Source of the DNA: Eupeodes corollae
Taxonomy: Eukaryota; Arthropoda; Insecta; Diptera; Syrphidae
Length of the DNA: 64,000 bases
Direction: 5' to 3'
Assembly (NCBI RefSeq): GCF_945859685.1
Contig: NC_079147.1
Location: forward strand, 251,214,572-251,278,571
The notes under the pieces are model-generated. The model was not told the origin of the DNA and did no database searches. It was given only the letters and a program-made list of their open reading frames with translations. A program made the translations under genes and the position numbers. This document shows positions 23,201 through 30,329 of the stretch, in pieces. Every line of letters starts with the position of its first letter. Position 1 is the stretch's first letter.

Positions 23201-26200
23201 TTGAAATGTGTAATATCTGACAGGGCAATTTCTTTTTTAATTAACTTAAAGCATTTAAACAAATTAGCAGAAATCTAATTCTCAGACGAAATATGGTTTA
23301 TGAACTAATCTGGTTCAGCTTCAGTATCCTCTTAAAACTTAGAGATATGCAGCCACACGGTAGGCTCTGACGTAATTGATTTGGTTGACGTTGCTTCATA
23401 CAAAAAATTAAAGTGATAGGTCATCAACTGAGAGGCATGCAAACAAGTCAAGTTTAAGTGGTCATTTTGCTATCCAGTCTTATCGATATCAGACAAATTC
23501 TGGACTGGCTCCTCTTTTTGCTGGAGAATTCAATTCTTACACACCGCCAACAAGACAGACCGACGTCTGCATTCAGATACTTCAAACTTAGACAACATCA
23601 ACATCATCAGAAGAACTAAACAAGCTGTAAACGGATCCCTTATTCAGATCGAGCAGGCCTGGAATTTGTGAGGAAAGTTAACAGAGACTCAAGATGTTAA
23701 TAATACCCTAAACATGTTTACGTTTAAACACAGTGCGAGTGTTATTAAAATAGGGAAGGATTTGTTTTAAAATTTAGAATATTAAAATGGGAGGGAAAAA
23801 AAGAATTCGGTAGAGCATTAAACATTTTCGATGTGTGTTTAAAAAACAATCTCTATACTTGGCATTAAGTCCTAAATAGAGCTGAAGGGTAAGGTAAGGC
23901 AATGAGCATTTCTGGAAGTGCGAGTATTACCGTTGAATTATTTGAGGGGGCATAATAATAAATAAATTACGTGGCGCAACAGTCCATGAAGAACCAGGGC
24001 CTAGTGACTTACATCTATCAACCATTCCTGAGTGCGAGTAATGTTGTCAGGAATGTAGTACTACCCGTAGTAGTAGTAGTAGTAGTAGTAGTAGTACCCG
24101 TAGCGTGATGGCTAGTGCCTTGGACTGTCATGCAAGGGGTCTTGGCTTCAATCCCTGCCTGTGCCACCTTAATTAAAAAAAAATTCGCGGGGAATTGACA
24201 AATCCTTTAATAGTAATTTTTGTCATGAAAAGTGCTTTCTCAAATTTGAGGGGGGCATGCAACCGGCTTATTCGACAGAACATTGTTTGTAAAGGCTTTT
24301 CAACAATGACTGTACAAAAGTAGAGCGACAGCGGCAGCAAACGACGCCATATATCTTCCAGCTCCTTTGAAATTTTTCTTTAGTAATGTTTGCCATTTCA
24401 TGATGGAAAGATATACGAGCCAACAACGAGTCGAAATTTTTAAAATGTGCTACGGGAATCGTGATAATCGTCCTAGGAGATCAAAAATTGAGCGTCTAGT
24501 GGAAAAAATTTGAATCCACAGGCACTGTACAAAATGTTCTCGTACCAAACAGACAAAGAAGTGCCCGTAGTGTCGAGAATACTGCTGCCGCTGAAGCTTC
24601 AGTTGCAAAAAGCCCAAATGTGTCTCTCACACGTCGTTCTCAAGCATTGGGCACCTCTGTGACGTCGTTGTGGCAAATTTTGCGAAAAGATCTTGGCCTA
24701 CATTCTTACAAAATTAAATTGACGCAAGAACTGAAGCCACTTGACTACCAGTAGCGTCGTATGTTCGTGAATTGGACTCAGCAACAACTTAAAAAAGATT
24801 AGGATTTTCATCGAAAAATCATCTTCAGCGAAGAGGTTCTTTCTGGCTGAATGGCTTCTTCAATAAAAAAAAATATGCGACATACGTACTCCATGAGTCG
24901 TCATTGCATCCCGAAAAAATTACGGTTTGGTGTGGTTTATGGGCCGGCGCGCGGCGTCATTGGGCCGTACTACTTTCGTGATGATCAAGACCGGCACGTT
25001 ACCATTCAATGATAACCAAATATTTTTGGCCTCAATTGGATGTATGGATTTGGAGGACAAGTAGTTAAAACAGGACGGCGCCACAAGCCACACAGCGAAT
25101 GTCACAATCAATTTGTTGGAAATTAAGTTTGGAAAACGTGTTATCTCACAAAATGGTCTAGTCGCTTGGCCACCTCGATCGTGCGATTTAACGCATTAAG
25201 ACTGTTTCATGTAGGGCTACGTCAAGTCAATGGTCAATGCCAACAAGCCAGCGACAATTGATGAACTTCGTACGAATATCGAACGTGAAATTGCAGAATT
25301 ATCGGCCGATTTTTGATTGAAAACCGTGGAAAATTGGGTTCAGCGTCCGGACTTCTGCAAGCGTGCCCGTGGTGGCCATGCAAAAGATTTTGAGTTCCAT
25401 ACATAATGGCATCGAACGTTCTTTCACAGGAATAAAGAATTTCATTGATATCCAAAACCGTTTTTGTGTTATTAAAAAAAAACTTTTGTAGCGCTCCTAT
25501 TGAAAACCCCGATACATGATCTTCTGTAAAGAACATGAGCGCTCTTATTGTAAAACCCGATACAAATATCAATAAAACAACAAAAGGCAACAAAAATTGC
25601 GGTGGTATTCGAGTGATGCTCAATTTTGGGATTCTATCCAAAAGACTTAAACTTGTTTTAAGGGCATCTGCCAAAATTTGCGATTTATATTCAAGTTTTG
25701 GACGAATAAAAGTTTTGTAAATTAAAACCTCTATTAGGGACATGCGGCAAAAATAGTGTAAAACCATTCTTTCACAAAGAGACCTATAGAATAGGAAAAA
25801 TGGAAAAGCAGAGAAAAGATTTTGACAACGTTGAAAAACACTTCCTTAGAACTTTAGGGGGATACTATCTGGGCCAGCGGATTTGTGTATGTCAAGGTTG
25901 TTCAGTACTCTTGCAACTGCACGAGTGCGAAAGAAAACAGTTTTGTAAAATAGTACACCCTCGATTTCGACAAAGAAATTTTTGGCGGCATATCATAGAA
26001 GGAACGTTTCCAGAGACGCTACAATCATGAATTGTAGGCAATTTACCTTAAATCAGTTAAATAATTTGGAGTAGCATACGATACTCCAACGCCCTGATCG
26101 TAAAACTTAATGGCGTCGACTTGTGATCCGAATATATAGAGAGACTTATTGAAAGATTCCAGGGACTACCACCCCCCCCCCCCTCGGCAGAGCTAATACA

Positions 26201-27317
26201 TCTTTGAAGTTTTTTACGAACACATCCTGCTGGAGTAGGAAAAATATAATCTGTTCGCAAAGTTCATAAAGCAATCCGTCCATTTAACTGTGTTTAGTGA
26301 TGACTTAAACATTTTGTCAATAAGTAAAGTGTTGCCGTATATGGATCGAAGACAATCTTCAAGCTATTAACGAAATTGACTTTTAAAATGAGGCAGGAGC
26401 TTCCGTTACGGTGAATGACGAGCATTATCGAGTCATGTTGACTAAATAATCGGCTAAAAATCGACAATATTTGATTTTAAACAAGACATATTAAGTTGCA
26501 AAATTTAAAGATCAATTTGTTGACAAGTTAATTTACATACGGGAACCATAAGGTTCTATGAAAACAAACCAGCAACTTTTGAAGCATTGAAAACCAATAA
26601 TAAAACTCAGACGTATTAGAAAAGGAGCTATTAAAGATTGATATGATCGAATGGACTTCATAACTCGTTACCGCGACAGACACATGCGGAGCCATATTTA
26701 AAAAAGTAAATGACATAGGTACAATTATCAACCAGATTATAATAATACGAAATTCACTCCAAAAATATTGGAGGCTCGATATCATTGCTCAAACAGAAAA
26801 CTATGCTAGAAGATAACGAACCATTCAGATAAGAAATGATGATATCTTCTTCATTAGAAATTATTACAACGTGGACAAAACTCTATTCGAAAGAAGATAA
26901 CCTTCACAATTCGTTCTCCCTGATTCTTTCCTTTTATCATCCTCTGCTTGAGCAATATTTCCCACCTAATTGATAAATATATTATGAAATAGCTTGATTC
27001 GTGAGCTATTTGCAACCACACAATAAACCACCCATCAGAGATATAACAATTGGTTGAATATGTAATTAATAATAATAATACTAATAAAAACTTACATGAT
27101 CGGTCCCGTGGGGCCCCTGAGATGTCAGGGAAGCCGCATCGTCCATGGAATTCACACTGATAGTCGATGACAAACGACTACGCATGCGATTATTGTTATT
27201 CAATACCCGACCACCAGCACCGGTTGCGGTGGCGGCGGCGGTGGCCAGTGGTGGCAGAGCACTAGCCACATCCGATCCGGTTTCTTCTTTGATTTTGTTT
27301 TTAAGCGAGGCAAACAT
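7758..27317 (-). CDS. GOLGA1: Golgin-97 homologue (GRIP-domain golgin), seven coding exons
   Basis: Golgin-97 is a peripheral trans-Golgi coiled-coil tether, recruited by binding of its C-terminal GRIP domain to ARL1. Coding exons on the minus strand are 27317-27096, 16506-16150, 13657-13232, 13152-13054, 8704-8270, 8211-7978 and 7919-7758. Every intron is GT-AG and phase 0, and the joined frame is open for 644 codons, somewhat shorter than the human protein (about 770). Recognition rests on three places: the start MFASLKNKIKEET (human starts MFAKLKKKIAEE), the block TIKNLNQRLADIKKTVQ before the GRIP domain, and the GRIP domain with NFKYLKHVIVKF, followed by the tail WKMSWFGSKP. Between them lies about 440 residues of Glu/Lys/Gln-rich heptads. 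An in-frame GTG at 27347 is not favoured as start. An upstream TTTTCAG at about 27335 may be the acceptor of a 5' UTR intron. Large introns carry only transposon relics. Confidence 0.93.
8270..8704 (-). CDS. GOLGA1: Golgin-97 exon 5: coiled coil
   Basis: 435 bp, residues about 369-513, starting ETLEQEKLELQ after an AG acceptor and ending SEKNK before GTATTT. It is Glu/Gln/Leu/Lys-rich with regular hydrophobic spacing, hence coiled coil, and has no recognisable non-coil domain. The exon is a multiple of three. Confidence 0.92.
9101..9154 (+). repeat. (TGTAAT)9 hexanucleotide microsatellite in golgin intron 4
   Basis: Nine uninterrupted TGTAAT units, with degenerate units just outside. It lies in the intron between golgin exons 5 and 4. 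Its open frame of alternating Cys-Asn is an artefact of the repeat. Confidence 0.95.
9570..9930. mobile_element. MITE family A, copy 3
   Basis: Left end GGGCATGTTCAGCCAACATA (9570), right end CGTCTGAACCTGCCCA (ending 9930). The interior shares the CATTCTTTGAACG, TGGCCAATCAGATAC and CTTTCAAGTCC blocks with copy 1. It lies inside golgin intron 4 and abuts copy 4. Confidence 0.7.
9920..10417. mobile_element. MITE family A, copy 4, abutting copy 3
   Basis: It begins at or just inside the right end of copy 3 with ACATAAGGGATTTCATTTGC and ends GTCTGAACCTGCCCA at 10417. The tandem pair shares one CCTGCCCA boundary, either a partial tandem duplication or insertion of one copy into the end of the other. 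Confidence 0.65.
10790..11274. mobile_element. MITE family A, copy 5, inverted
   Basis: Reads in the opposite sense to copies 3 and 4: ACATAAGGGACTTGG at the left, then TGACTGGCCAGCTGCC, and at the right the CGTTCAAAGATGACTGCAAA block and TGAACCTGCCCA (ending 11274). The left terminal repeat is eroded. Confidence 0.6.
11275..11944. other. Golgin intron 4, no recognisable feature
   Basis: AT-rich sequence without coding signal or a repeat matching elsewhere in the window. Confidence 0.5.
11945..12879. mobile_element. Tc1/mariner-type deletion derivative with TA duplication
   Basis: Termini CAGCTATGGTCAAAATAATA (left) and its near-perfect complement, CCTATTATTTTGGCCATAG, at the right. Both are flanked by TA (11943-11944 and 12880-12881). 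The 935 bp interior has no transposase motif. A GC-richer patch at about 12345-12480 with GGGCCCCCGCAGAATGCAG and paired CGGCCGG/CCGGCCG differs from its surroundings and may be a second insertion. Lies in golgin intron 4. Confidence 0.8.
13054..13657 (-). CDS. GOLGA1: Golgin-97 exons 3-4: coiled coil
   Basis: Exons 13657-13232 (142 codons) and 13152-13054 (33 codons) are separated by a 79 bp intron with donor GTTAGT and acceptor TTTGCAG. Residues about 194-368, starting DELERFRHSAQLG and ending CVRNKL before donor GTGAGT. Continuous Glu/Lys/Leu heptads; frames join without a break. Confidence 0.92.
13940..15665 (+). mobile_element. RTE-like non-LTR retrotransposon relic in golgin intron 2
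   Basis: Broken frames run in order from the end of an APE endonuclease (about 13960-14110, SNRITRDPKFNIARLKD), through RT fingers (about 14270-14450, LKNNKPVGLDRIPAELLQAA, FPDEWKKGIIVKLPNKK), LDAEQAGFRAGSSCFDHIHT (about 14555), to the thumb at 14893-15162 (VVGMKINSDKTKMISLG, QYLGSIFSIEGGTEHD) and a C-terminal block to 15665. The catalytic palm is badly eroded: the expected YADD site near 14865 reads FAYSFF. The AGFR motif and unusual C-terminus resemble RTE-type elements; the clade is inferred. Dead copy. Confidence 0.75.
15666..16149. other. Golgin intron 2, no recognisable feature
   Basis: AT-rich intronic DNA without repeat or coding signal, ending at the splice donor of exon 2. Confidence 0.5.
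16150..16506 (-). CDS. GOLGA1: Golgin-97 exon 2: coiled coil
   Basis: 357 bp, residues about 75-193, starting IEVHTLRSQCNDLSTKVTDL after TTTCAG and ending EPMVEDLQ before GTGAGT. Heptad-rich, comparable to the first coiled coil that follows the Ser-rich N-terminus of human golgin-97. Confidence 0.92.
17643..19839 (-). mobile_element. tRNA-derived SINE, copy B, inserted in the RT palm, itself split
   Basis: Bounded by perfect 14 bp duplications AATAATAGGAATAA (17629-17642 and 19840-19853). Minus-strand order is head (ACCCGTAGCGTGATGGTTAG at about 19830, then after the insert the B-box region GAGTTCAATCCCTGCC, about 17845), body with GTCATG and AAGTGCTTTCTCGAATTAGC, then tail CTGTTGCGCCACCTAATT. 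Removing it rejoins the host frame GPLLFLL to the FEDD region. A Jockey-like element is inserted in its head at 17892-19803. Confidence 0.88.
17892..19803 (-). mobile_element. Jockey-like retrotransposon inserted in the SINE head
   Basis: Flanked by perfect 12 bp duplications GTCCAACGCACT (17880-17891 and 19804-19815). Its poly-A (T run) lies at 17892 and its 5' end is truncated at 19803. Frames give RT fingers (19632-19411, YLPKKGKDNSNPSNLRSISL, KQFGFKAGHDTIHAAS), palm (19347-18865, VDLEKAFDTVW, NGLQQGAVNSTILFSIY, IAYADDLIAYRT) and a C-terminal region (18741-18445, EQSFFRFSRAVSERDRTDR). The YADD tetrad is intact; at least one stop separates fingers from palm. About 0.55 kb of AT-rich 3' UTR follows. 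No RNase H seen. Confidence 0.88.
21186..21850. mobile_element. MITE inserted in the endonuclease region
   Basis: Inverted repeats of about 40 bp, with core CTTTGTATATGAAAAC at the left and GTTTTCATATACAAAG at the right and then AGTACTCTCATG facing inward on both sides, enclose about 560 bp without coding signal. Removing it brings the two halves of the host retrotransposon endonuclease frame together. An alternative is an inverted duplication of a host piece. Confidence 0.55.
22268..23134. mobile_element. Tc1-type deletion derivative with TA duplication
   Basis: Termini CACTACCGGTCAAAACTTTG and the complementary CAAACTTTTGACCGGTAGTG, each flanked by TA (22266-22267, 23135-23136). The 867 bp interior keeps only the N-terminal piece of a transposase on the minus strand (22577-22711). 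The DDE domain is absent, so it depends on an outside transposase. Confidence 0.9.
22577..22711 (-). pseudogene. Tc1 transposase N-terminal helix-turn-helix remnant
   Basis: 44 codons from ATG to a TAG: the pattern is MGKVKELTIETRSAIM, then EEGYSQREIATKLKIS and KGAVHRTIL, the first DNA-binding helix-turn-helix of Tc1-type transposases. The frame then stops and no catalytic domain follows within the element. Confidence 0.85.
23135..23940. other. Golgin intron 1 segment, function unclear
   Basis: The part up to about 23262 has a minus-strand open frame (LSDITHFNFKSVHASSY) that may belong to the first ORF of the retrotransposon ending at 22262, split by the Tc1 derivative. From 23262 to 23940 nothing is recognised. 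Confidence 0.35.
23954..24244 (-). mobile_element. tRNA-derived SINE, copy C, with internal inversion
   Basis: Flanked by TTTGAGGGGGCAT (23941-23953) and TTTGAGGGGGGCAT (24245-24258). The left half is the SINE 3' end in minus orientation (tail AATAATAAATAAATTACG, TTGCGCCACG-type end). The right half is the 5' head in plus orientation: a (TAG)n run, CCCGTAGCGTGATGGCTAG (A box), GGCTTCAATCCCTGCC (B box), and body to GTGCTTTCTCAAA. The head lies at the junction, the layout of a twin-priming inversion. One B-box base differs from the pol III consensus. Confidence 0.85.
24380..25440 (+). pseudogene. DD41D transposase relic, nearly full length
   Basis: Degenerate frames follow the DD41D transposase from the N-terminus (24401, MERYTSQQRVEIFKMCY) through LWQILRKDLGLHSYKIKLTQ (about 24670), HPEKITVWCGLWAG (about 24905), the QDGATSHTANVTI region (about 25070), SCDLTH (about 25185) and GYVKSMVNANKPATIDELR (about 25208) to about 25430. 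Multiple stops and frameshifts; the LDYF aspartate region is eroded. Lies in golgin intron 1, just right of SINE copy C. Confidence 0.8.
25590..25770 (-). pseudogene. Reverse transcriptase C-terminal fragment
   Basis: The minus-strand frame YKTFIRPKLEYKSQILADAL followed by LSLLDRI matches the conserved post-thumb block of CR1/Jockey-type retrotransposons, where a phrase of the type RPKLEY-S-IWAGA is usual. Nothing coherent on either side. Confidence 0.55.
25771..27095. other. Golgin intron 1, mostly unrecognised
   Basis: Holds a run of 12 C at 26172-26183 and a short transposase fragment at 26389-26450. The rest shows no repeat or coding support. Confidence 0.5.
26389..26450 (+). pseudogene. 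Short DD41D/mariner transposase fragment
   Basis: About 20 codons, EAGASVTVNDEHYRVMLT, match the block VTVNGDRYRSMLT of the transposase at 5774-6600. A stop follows at once. Confidence 0.5.
27096..27317 (-). CDS. GOLGA1: Golgin-97 exon 1: start and Ser/Ala-rich N-terminus
   Basis: ATG at 27317-27315. Encodes MFASLKNKIKEETGSD, an Ala-rich run, an Asn run, and RSRLSSTISVNSMDDAASL before donor GTAAGT at 27095. The N-terminal helix matches golgin-97; the Ala and Asn runs are not part of that family signature. Confidence 0.9.
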
Positions 27318-28447
27318 TTTGCTAATTTGCTGCTGAAAAGCCAGCACACCAACAATTCTAAGGCAATTTCAATTGAAGACAAAAACAAACAAAACAGAAA
27401 CACTTCACGAATGTGGATTAAAACCGAATCAATCCTCAACTAAAATCTATGAAACTTTTGTAGGTTGATGATGATAAGAGAGAGGGTTGTTGTAGATTGC
27501 TGTTGAATGAGTGAATGAATGACTCAACAGGAGGAGCACAAGCACTGCAACATGCCTACTGAACCGACTAATCAGTTTCAGTTTTCTTTTTGTTATTATT
27601 TTCAGATTTTCACACCCACCCGCGGTTTAAGTTGAGTACGTCCTTTCGAAATTTGAACCGACGAAGACGACGACGACGAAATTTTATCGGTTTTTCCCTA
27701 TTTTATATTTTGGAGTCAATTAATTAAGAAAATTTGCATAGAATTTAAAGGAAATGGTGATAAAGAAGCTACTTATAATTGTCGGTTGGAAATGAAAGCA
27801 GTTAGCGGTTAGCGGTGACGGTGAGGGTTGGTTAATAGTTAAATTTTATTTGCTTCGGTTGGATAATTTTGTATGCGATGGGAAGAACACAGGTGATTGC
27901 ACTTGGAAAAGTTTTAAGTTTTACATTATCTTTAGTTGAATTATGCGAGGCAGTTGATGGTAAATTTGTGTTGTAGAGAATCGATTCAGTTGTTGGTGAT
28001 TAGTTTTTGATAATTTCATCCAATTGAAGGTGGTTATTTCTTTTTAAAAAACAGAAAACACAAATTTGCTTATGTTCCGAAAGCAAATGTAGGAAAAGAC
28101 AAGTAGACAAGTCAGATTTTTCAGTTTTGATGACAGTGTTTTGTTGACGTTTTTTTTTTCTTTGGGGGAGAACTGGGACAAATTTTGGGACAAGATGACA
28201 GTCCGATTGTAATAGATTAACGAATTCAGTTTAAAGGCAAATGCACATCGAATAGGTTAGGTGTATTATTCATTTTTGAATGTTTAAGTCAAAGAAAGTC
28301 TATTATAAGCAAAGTCTAAAATAAGGTTTGAAATTAGCTCTTAGGCCCAGGGTACAAATCTATGGGTCAGTTGGCTTCTATAGAGACTCCTTATAATTCT
28401 TATAGCATGCAAACGAAAACGTGCTACAAGTCACGACGATCGTGACT
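27318..28447. promoter_or_regulatory. Golgin promoter and 5' UTR region, head-to-head with a plus-strand gene
   Basis: About 1.7 kb separates the golgin start (27317, minus) from the small gene start (28984, plus). This stretch has no transposon signature. It contains a CGACGACGACGA run at about 27666 and a possible UTR splice acceptor TTTTCAG at about 27335. No single core promoter can be picked. Confidence 0.4.
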
Positions 28448-28600
28448 GATGTCAAAGTGTCGGATGTTTTAAGTGAAAAATTTCAAAGTAGCAGATATCA
28501 AAAGTGAACGATGTCAAAAGTAACAGATTTCAAAGCAACAATTGTCTAAAGTTTCACATGTCAAAAGTGACAGAAGTCAAAAGTGACAGATATAAAATGA
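28448..28600 (+). repeat. Degenerate minisatellite, unit about GATGTCAAAAGTGACA
   Basis: About nine diverged copies of a 16-18 bp unit, including ATGTCAAAAGTAACAG, ATGTCAAAAGTGACAG and AAGTCAAAAGTGACAG, end at about 28600. It lies between the two divergent genes. Confidence 0.75.
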
Positions 28601-28983
28601 CATCTGTTTTTGCATATTTCAGGAACATCTTTCTAGTGTACATTATTGTGCACAATTTTCAAAATAAAGGTGAAATGCATTTTTGTTCTGAATTAGATGG
28701 ATTTAAAAGAAAGTGCACCAATTCGCCACATTAATTTCACTAACATAAAATCCTAACTTTATACCTTAAGTTGTAACCACTCAAATTTGTGTTGAAAACA
28801 CTTTTTTTAATACACTGGCCTTTATTTGTATACATACAATTCTACATAGAGTTTTCTTTCTTCAGAAAAATCATTAAAAAAAAATTTTAGATGTAAAAAC
28901 ATAGAGAACGCAAACAAAATTGTAGGTGAAATTTTAAAGATTCTTTAAAAGAAAAACAAATATCATTAATTAATTTGGGAAAA

Positions 28984-29351
28984 ATGGAAAAAAACGTAAG
29001 CAAAATTGAAGATTTGGAATTGATAACGAAAGAGTTTTTGGATGATTCGCCAAAATTAGGCCGTTTTGTAAGTTTTTTTTTAAATCATTCATAAAATAAT
29101 GATTTAAATCATTTCATTCTTTCGTTTTAGGAACCTCAAAAATTAAAAAATTGGGATGATTTATTCCAAATACACATTTCAAGAAAAAACAATCAAGAAA
29201 ACGGGTAAGTGCAATGTAATAATGGTCTTAATTCGTACTAGATTGAAAAATCTGTTTCTTTTTTTCAATCCATATTAGCGCACACCTCGCTGAATGCAAT
29301 AGCAACGGTAGTTTCTCAAAATTCGAAAGTTTTGTTAATTCCTTTTCTTAA
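28984..29351 (+). CDS. Small three-exon gene, 76 aa, unrecognised
   Basis: Exons 28984-29067, 29131-29204 and 29279-29351 join into a 231 bp open frame with TAA at 29349-29351. Introns are 63 and 74 bp, with donors GTAAGT (both) and acceptors TTTTAG and ATTAG. The product starts MEKNVSKIEDLELITKEF, has EPQKLKNWDDLFQIHIS in the middle and ends SKFESFVNSFS. It is acidic at first and basic later, with no signal peptide, membrane segment or motif I recognise. Support comes from the phase-consistent minimal introns and the intergenic position free of transposons. It could be a short conserved fly protein or the start of a longer transcript. Confidence 0.65.
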
Positions 29352-29452
29352 CTAAAGTCTAAAATACACTTTATGTTTGTTAATTTGTTTATTTAAATAC
29401 ATTGTTTTGTTAGATTTATTGTGCAAGTGCTTTTATTTGAATTCTTATTAAA

Positions 29453-29586
29453 ATGAGTCAAGAAATTAACGAAAACCTCGAACAAATCGACGAAGTCACA
29501 GAGGACAATAACAGCAACACCAACCAAGCGGATGAAATTGATTCTTCCTCAAGCGGTGCTCCTGTTGCTTCTCAAAATAATGAAAT
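29453..29586 (+). CDS. First coding exon of an unidentified gene (partial)
   Basis: ATG at 29453 opens 44 codons (MSQEINENLEQIDEVTEDNN, then a Ser/Asn-rich stretch to ASQNNE) up to a consensus donor GTAAGT at 29587, splitting a codon after its second base. The peptide is acidic and looks disordered, typical of a nuclear or scaffold protein N-terminus, but no domain is visible. It starts about 100 bp after the stop of the 28984 gene, so it could also be an alternative downstream exon of that locus. No matching second exon was found before the transposons begin at about 29690. Confidence 0.5.
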
Positions 29587-29689
29587 GTAAGTATTTATTT
29601 TTAATCGAATAACAATGAAAGGTGTCATCCAGTTTTTAATCTTATAAAAATAATAAAAGTAGATATAAGGTAGGTAAGCAATCGTAAGT

Positions 29690-30200
29690 TTTTCAAGGTC
29701 GTTCCATTAAGTACGAGAGAGATTGATAATTAAAAAGTCCTGAAATGTAGGAATGCTTTCGATATAAGAAATCGACTATTATCCGGCTTCCAAGACACTT
29801 CGGATATATTGAGAAAGATATTAGTTTGAAGAATCTTATTTTAAGTTTTGTATCGGGTATGGAAACAACAACACTGCGTTTCATTATACAAGAGGTTGTT
29901 GAAGATACATTTACCGAGAATTTCTAGATTTTCAGTCCATTGATGCAGGTGCTACTCATGGACAGTTGAAAAGGTGTCATGATTTAATGACAGCAAGCAG
30001 CAATGAGTTTTGGACGCATTAAATTCTACTCGATTTATTGGCTCCTCATTTAACAATGCTGTCAAGGTCAGAATTTAATAAGCTTAACAGGGTTGTTTAT
30101 CTAAAAACGAGTGTGAAAAGTTCAGGGTACTATCGTCAGCGAAGCGGGTAAGTGCATTAGAAGTTTTACACAGGATATCCTGTATAGAAATGAGAGTGGG
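29690..30200 (-). pseudogene. Non-LTR reverse transcriptase relic
   Basis: Minus-strand frames give RFADDSTLNFSHSF (about 30145, the RT palm ADD motif) followed by LNEEPINRVEFNASKTHCC (about 30000), a block seen in several insect LINE reverse transcriptases. Stops and shifts throughout. Only palm and thumb remain. Confidence 0.7.
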
Positions 30201-30329
30201 CGACACAACAGCGTTTATTTTGTGGTGTTCACACTTGAATCCATACATGAAAAATTGTTTTGCACGGTCCTGAAGGTAAATTGTAATCAGGATTCATGTT
30301 AACCAATGACAGGTATTTTCGATAAGAAA

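Noticed and set aside
24095..24165. tRNA gene
   Set aside because: A and B boxes are present, but the segment is followed by the repeated SINE body and recurs in other SINE copies. It lacks a coherent cloverleaf with anticodon, so it is a SINE head.
26172..26183. Poly-C tract as a regulatory element
   Set aside because: A simple homopolymer within intron 1 without supporting context; it may also be length-variable or a sequencing error.
27318..27347. Upstream golgin start at 27347
   Set aside because: The codon there is GTG, and golgin-97 starts at MFA; ATG 27317 is the natural start. The extra residues probably lie behind a UTR splice acceptor.
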